A DNA stretch of 45,159 nucleotides from an uncultured Enterocloster sp. (GTDB taxonomy: Bacteria; Bacillota; Clostridia; Lachnospirales; Lachnospiraceae): the NCBI GenBank assembly GCA_944383785.1, contig CALWQV010000013.1, forward strand, positions 1 through 45,159, given 5' to 3'. The notes under the pieces are model-generated. The model was not told where the DNA came from. It saw only the letters and a list, made by a program, of their open reading frames with translations, and searched no databases. The translations under genes were made by a program, and so were the position numbers. Shown piece after piece: positions 41,604-45,159 of this stretch; positions within the stretch are counted from its first letter, which is position 1; the number at the start of each line of letters is the position of its first letter.

Positions 41604-42568
41604 TAACGAAACGAGAAAAGCTGCTTTGGAGCGGCTATGTGCTGCTTTTGGTAATTTTGCTCCTGCTTTCTTCCACGGATCTGATTATCAAGGAGAAGGA
41701 ACGGGAAATCTATCCGGTTTCCGTGATTGTGGAGGACACCAACGATGGCAATTACGTCAATTTCCGCAAGGGGATGGAGCTGGCGGCGATGGAGGAAAAC
41801 GCCGATGTAAGCTTTGTCACCCTTTACGAGACGGGAAACCTTGGCCAGCAGCAGGAGATGATACGCAGGGAAGAACAGGAGGGCGCTAAGGCCTTAGTGG
41901 TCGCCCCGGCCTTCGGCGTATCCTCCGGGCAGATCGCGAAGGAGACCGAACAGCCGTCGGTGCTTGTGTGGACCGCCGGGGAAGCGGATGGGGCTGCTTC
42001 GGTGATTACCACCGATTTTGGGGCCATGGGAGAGGAGCTGGCACAGCGTATCGGGGAAAACTGCGACCGGGATATTCCGGTATACCTCTTTGGCAGAACC
42101 CTGGAGCAGGAGTCTGCGGGAAGCTTTGAGGCCGCCCTCAGGCCGGCGCTGGAGGGGATGGGATTTTCCGTCCGGGTGACTCTGGGAAATCCACAGGAGA
42201 TTTGCGGCCGGATACTGGAGCGGATTGCGGGAACGGAGAAAAAGGGCGCGGTGATCGTGGGGCTGGACCCAGACTGTCTGGAGGAGACGGTTTCCCTGTT
42301 AAAGGCGGATGAGAATCTGCGCTACTGCGTCAGAGGGCTTTACGGCAGGGGAAGCAGTCTGGCGATTCTTGACGCGCTGGACGAGGGAATCATCCGGGGG
42401 CTGTGCGTGACCGACGACTTTAGGGCCGGGTATCTATGCATCCGCAGGGCGGTGGAGGCGGCCTGCGGGCAGAAGACAGAGCCCTTTACGGTGCTGGAGC
42501 ATTATTACATTGAAAAAGAGGATCTGCGCCAGCCCAGGTATGAAAAAATGCTTTATCCGATTGAGTAG
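41600..42568 (+). CDS. Membrane-tethered type 1 periplasmic-binding-like sugar sensor protein
   Basis: A 322-residue protein. One N-terminal uncleaved helix (about 10-29) is followed by a type 1 periplasmic-binding fold: VSVIVEDTNDGNYVNFRKGMEL trimmed hallmark NYVNFRKGM, VITTDFGAMGEELAQRI, and GAVIVGLDPDCLEE. There is no lipobox, so it should stay anchored by its N-terminus facing outwards. It is co-translated with the kinase gene. This arrangement resembles known three-component systems (for example XylFII-LytS-YesN), where the binding protein senses sugar and signals through the kinase. The ligand is unknown but is probably related to that of the two glucose/galactose-type binding proteins downstream. 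Confidence 0.85.
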   Translation: MITKREKLLWSGYVLLLVILLLLSSTDLIIKEKEREIYPVSVIVEDTNDGNYVNFRKGMELAAMEENADVSFVTLYETGNLGQQQEMIRREEQEGAKALVVAPAFGVSSGQIAKETEQPSVLVWTAGEADGAASVITTDFGAMGEELAQRIGENCDRDIPVYLFGRTLEQESAGSFEAALRPALEGMGFSVRVTLGNPQEICGRILERIAGTEKKGAVIVGLDPDCLEETVSLLKADENLRYCVRGLYGRGSSLAILDALDEGIIRGLCVTDDFRAGYLCIRRAVEAACGQKTEPFTVLEHYYIEKEDLRQPRYEKMLYPIE

Positions 42569-42586
42569 GAGAAGGAGGGGAGAATG

Positions 42587-43609
42587 ATGAGAGCAAAAAG
42601 GCTCTTTCAGACGGCCGCAGCGGCAGCCGCCATATTTTTGGTTGGCCTGGGAACGGCAGGCTGCGGCAGTGAGGAGCAGGAGACAGAAAAAACCTCTCTT
42701 CGCATCGGGGTGAGTCTGTACCGGGGAGATGATACCTTTATTAATAACATCCGCCAGGAGTTAGAGGCCTGCGCCAAGGAATACGAGCAGGAAACCGGCA
42801 CCAAGGTGCGGCTGGATATCCAGGACGCCAAGGGGAGCCAGTATACCCAGAACGACCAGGCAGAGCGCTTCATTTCCCTGGAGTGCGACGCCCTGTGCAT
42901 CAACCTGGTGGACCGGACTGCGGCGACCAATATCATCGACAGGGCTATGGAGGGCAATGTGCCGGTGGTCTTTTTCAACCGGCAGCCGGTGGAAGAGGAC
43001 ATGAACCGCTGGAATGAGCTCTACTATGTGGCGGCCGGAGCCAGGGAGTCTGCGGTCCTTCAGGGGCGGATCGTGGCGGACCGCTACCGGAGGGATCCGG
43101 ACAGCCTGGATCTAAACGGCGACGGGGTGGTGAGCTATGTGCTTTTAGAGGGGGAAAGCAGCCATCAGGATTCCCTGATCCGCACGGAATGGTCCATCCG
43201 CACCTTAAAGGACGCGGGAGTGCCCATTGAGCGGATTACAGGCGGCATCGCCAACTGGGAGCGCAGCCAGGCATCGGCCCTGATGGAGCAGTGGCTTTTG
43301 GAGTATCCCGACGCCATCGAGCTGGTGATCAGCAATAACGACGATATGGCCCTGGGAGCCATCGACGCGATGGAGCGGGCCGGTGTTTCTGGCATCAAGG
43401 TGGTGGGCATCGACGGAACTACCCCGGGGCTTCAGGCGGTGGAGGACGGAAAGATGATGGGAACCGTCTCCAGCGACAAGGAGGCATACGCGAAGGCGAT
43501 CTTTGAGATCGCGGCGGCCAAGGCATTGGGGGAGGAACTTCCGGAGAATGTCGTGCTGGAGGATGGTAAATATTACTCATCGCCCCAGAGGATTGTTGTC
43601 GAAAATTGA
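42587..43609 (+). CDS. mglB: Glucose/galactose-binding ABC transporter lipoprotein (MglB family, normal topology)
   Basis: A 340-residue lipoprotein; the lipobox GTAGC gives lipidated C26. The mature part aligns in normal order with E. coli MglB: IGVSLYRGDDTF, CINLVDRTAATN, VPVVFFNRQP, the calcium loop DLNGDGVVS, a sugar-binding HQDSLIR (His, Asp, Arg kept), NWERSQA (Trp kept), ISNNDDMALG and GIDGTTPG. Two ATG codons stand in tandem; the second (42587) has six bases after AGGAGGGG and is preferred over 42584. It follows the sensor genes by 18 bases and is probably in their operon. It may feed a transporter or present sugar to the sensor. A permuted paralogue follows. Confidence 0.9.
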   Translation: MRAKRLFQTAAAAAAIFLVGLGTAGCGSEEQETEKTSLRIGVSLYRGDDTFINNIRQELEACAKEYEQETGTKVRLDIQDAKGSQYTQNDQAERFISLECDALCINLVDRTAATNIIDRAMEGNVPVVFFNRQPVEEDMNRWNELYYVAAGARESAVLQGRIVADRYRRDPDSLDLNGDGVVSYVLLEGESSHQDSLIRTEWSIRTLKDAGVPIERITGGIANWERSQASALMEQWLLEYPDAIELVISNNDDMALGAIDAMERAGVSGIKVVGIDGTTPGLQAVEDGKMMGTVSSDKEAYAKAIFEIAAAKALGEELPENVVLEDGKYYSSPQRIVVEN

Positions 43610-43659
43610 TGAAATCGTGGAGAAATAAAGAAAATTATAGAAAAACGAAAAAAATCTTA

Positions 43660-43688
43660 TGGAAAATATATAAAAAACACGCTATAAT
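43660..43688 (+). promoter_or_regulatory. Promoter of the permuted sugar-binding protein gene
   Basis: TGGAAA (43660-43665), 17 bases, TATAAT (43683-43688). The -10 is perfect and the -35 is weak, as expected for an activator-dependent promoter. The A/T-rich tract upstream could act as an UP element or activator region for the YesN-type regulator. Confidence 0.6.
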
Positions 43689-43694
43689 AACAAT

Positions 43695-43724
43695 GTCGGT
43701 AGTCAAAAATGATTGAAAGCCGAC
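43695..43724 (+). other. Hairpin at the start of the 43768 leader
   Basis: GTCGG (43695-43699) pairs with CCGAC (43720-43724), with an inner AGTCA/TGATT helix. It lies at the expected transcript start, seven bases after the -10 box. It may stabilise the mRNA or be part of an operator. Confidence 0.4.
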
Positions 43725-43767
43725 GGAAACCGAATCTATATATTCTGAAAAGGGAGGAACGATTCAC

Positions 43768-45132
43768 ATGAGATTATTGAAGAAAGTAACAGCAGTTGCG
43801 CTGGCATCCTGCATGGCTATGTCACTGGCTGCCTGCGGAGGCGGCTCTAGCGAGACTACGAAAGCTCCGGCTGAGAATACCGCAGAGAGCACCGAGGCGG
43901 GCGACGATACCGCAGAGACCACCGAGGCTGGGGGAGAGGCCGACGCCACAGAGGCTCCGGCCGCAGACGGTCCCGTTGCAAATAAGGACAAGCCCCTTGT
44001 ATGGTTCAACCGTCAGCCCTCCAACAGCTCCACCGGCGAGCTGAATATGGACGCTTTAAACTTTAACGCCAACACCTACTATGTAGGATTTAACGCAAAC
44101 CAGGGTGCCGAGCTTCAGGGAACCATGGTTAAGGAGTACATCGAGTCCCATATCGATAGCATCGACCGCAACGGCGATGGCATCATCGGATATGTACTGG
44201 CCATCGGCGATATCGGACACAACGACTCCATCGCACGTACCAGAGGCGTCCGCAGCGCTCTTGGAACTGCTGTTGAGGCCAATGGCGCAGTTGACAGCAC
44301 CCCGGTAGGAACCAACACCGACGGAACCTCCAGCTATGTGCAGGACGGAACCCTTGAGGTGAACGGAAAGACCTACACCATCCGCGAGCTGGCTTCTCAG
44401 GAGATGAAGAACCAGACCGGAGCCACCTGGGATGCAGCTACCGCAGGAAACGCCATCAACACCTGGTCCGCTTCCTTCGGCGAATCCATCGACGTAGTCG
44501 TTTCCAACAATGACGGCATGGGCATGGCGATGTTCAACGCATGGTCCATGGCACAGGGCGTTCCCACCTTCGGTTATGACGCTAACAGCGACGCTGTAGC
44601 GGCTATCGCCAACGGCTACGGCGGCACCATCAGCCAGCACGCTGACGTTCAGGCTTACCTGACCCTGCGCGTTCTGAGAAATATCCTGGACGGCGTTGAT
44701 ATCGACACCGGTATCGGCACTGCAGACGAGGCCGGAAACGTTCTGAGCGCTGATGTTTACGAGTACAACGAGGCTGAGCGTTCCTACTACGCTTTGAACG
44801 TAGCGGTTACCGCTGACAACTATCAGGACTTCATGGATTCCACCGTAACCTATGCTCCTGTATCCAACCAGCTGGGCGAGGATCACGCTGCCAAGAAGGT
44901 ATGGCTGAACATTTACAACTCCGCCGATAACTTCTTAAGCGCAACCTATATGCCTCTGCTTCAGAAGTACGACGATCTTCTGAATCTGGAAGTTGAGTAC
45001 ATCCAGGGCGACGGACAGAACGAGTCCAACATTACCAACCGTCTGAGCAATCCCAGCCAGTACGATGCATTTGCCATCAACATGGTGAAGACCGACAACG
45101 CGGCTTCTTACACCAATCTGTTAAACCAGTAA
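43768..45132 (+). CDS. Circularly permuted glucose/galactose-binding lipoprotein (ABC sugar importer)
   Basis: A 454-residue lipoprotein; the lipobox LAAC gives C23, followed by an Ala/Thr/Glu-rich linker (about 27-72). The fold then starts at the strand equivalent to MglB VPVVFF (LVWFNRQPS, 76-84) and runs through the calcium loop D133-R-N135-G-D137, H151, D153, R157, W221, N247-N248 and D271. After the normal C-terminus (about 365) comes a linker and then the segment that opens ordinary MglB: VWLNIYNSADNF (D387, F389) and FAINMVKTDNA (N438). All major E. coli sugar contacts except N256 have counterparts, so it should bind hexose. An insert of about 35 residues (about 180-215) is extra. Codon use looks strongly biased, as in highly expressed genes. 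GGGAGGA precedes the ATG. Importer ATPase and permease genes probably follow beyond the window. Confidence 0.9.
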   Translation: MRLLKKVTAVALASCMAMSLAACGGGSSETTKAPAENTAESTEAGDDTAETTEAGGEADATEAPAADGPVANKDKPLVWFNRQPSNSSTGELNMDALNFNANTYYVGFNANQGAELQGTMVKEYIESHIDSIDRNGDGIIGYVLAIGDIGHNDSIARTRGVRSALGTAVEANGAVDSTPVGTNTDGTSSYVQDGTLEVNGKTYTIRELASQEMKNQTGATWDAATAGNAINTWSASFGESIDVVVSNNDGMGMAMFNAWSMAQGVPTFGYDANSDAVAAIANGYGGTISQHADVQAYLTLRVLRNILDGVDIDTGIGTADEAGNVLSADVYEYNEAERSYYALNVAVTADNYQDFMDSTVTYAPVSNQLGEDHAAKKVWLNIYNSADNFLSATYMPLLQKYDDLLNLEVEYIQGDGQNESNITNRLSNPSQYDAFAINMVKTDNAASYTNLLNQ

Positions 45133-45159
45133 TTGAAACTGAAATCTTCGGATTAAAGT

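Noticed and set aside
43700-43740. Possible catabolite-responsive element (cre) near the 43768 promoter
   Set aside because: The sequence TGAAAGCCGACGG resembles the left half of a cre but has one base too many and lacks the right half.
44056-44886. 276-residue antisense frame within the permuted binding protein gene
   Set aside because: The plus-strand protein is clearly real; the antisense frame is a by-product of its strong codon bias.

Overview
The window looks like a chromosomal segment of a Gram-positive anaerobe of the class Clostridia, most likely a G+C-rich Lachnospiraceae. The evidence is the gene set (a mcsA-mcsB-clpC-radA block, a YtvI-type sporulation membrane protein, two penicillin-binding-protein-5-like carboxypeptidases, DUF4317, a DUF6465-like protein, YesN/YesM-type signalling), strong AGGAGG-type ribosome binding sites and sigma-A type promoters. 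No phage, insertion sequence or CRISPR array is visible. Genes are closely packed and the longest gene-free stretch is about 240 bases, so no gap exceeds 300 bases.

Layout. 1-785 (minus) is the 5' part of a membrane-anchored protein cut by the window edge. 989-3651 carries a HIT protein, a D,D-carboxypeptidase and an aldo/keto reductase. A solitary NMT1/THI5-like lipoprotein lies on the minus strand (3658-4671). 4775-10510 reads as one operon: a Cof-type HAD phosphatase, an OLD-family ATPase/nuclease with an unusual four-cysteine cluster, then precorrin-2 dehydrogenase, hemC and a fused cobA/hemD, which together lead from porphobilinogen to siroheme or cobalamin precursors. 10635-14218 is a GntR-ABC ATPase-permease unit behind a perfect palindromic operator. 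14275-19557 holds two aminotransferases, YtvI, a MATE exporter and a DUF523/TudS-like protein, leading into an L,D-transpeptidase. 21416-23336 holds a small Lys/Ala-rich protein behind a consensus promoter and an rRNA methyltransferase that overlaps the convergent dinB gene tail to tail. 24718-29611 is a cell-wall block: a carboxypeptidase, a glucosaminidase and a cohesin-like membrane protein.

29746-36240 is the protein quality-control block. A GntR regulator occupies the place usually held by ctsR, followed by mcsA, mcsB, clpC, a small conserved protein and radA. tRNA-Trp, a c-di-AMP receptor (DarA/PstA type) and a DUF4317 protein follow.

38184-45132 is a sugar-sensing and uptake module: a YesN-type response regulator, a YesM-type histidine kinase, a membrane-tethered sugar-binding-like protein, a normal glucose/galactose-binding lipoprotein, and a second such lipoprotein (43768-45132). 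The order of that last protein's fold is circularly permuted: the segment that forms the N-terminus of MglB is found at its C-terminus, with almost all sugar-contact residues kept. This permuted binding protein is the most striking finding. Other points worth a check are the cysteine cluster in the OLD protein, active-site changes in McsB, the GntR-for-CtsR replacement and a perfect 12-bp inverted repeat enclosing the ribosome binding site of the first aminotransferase.
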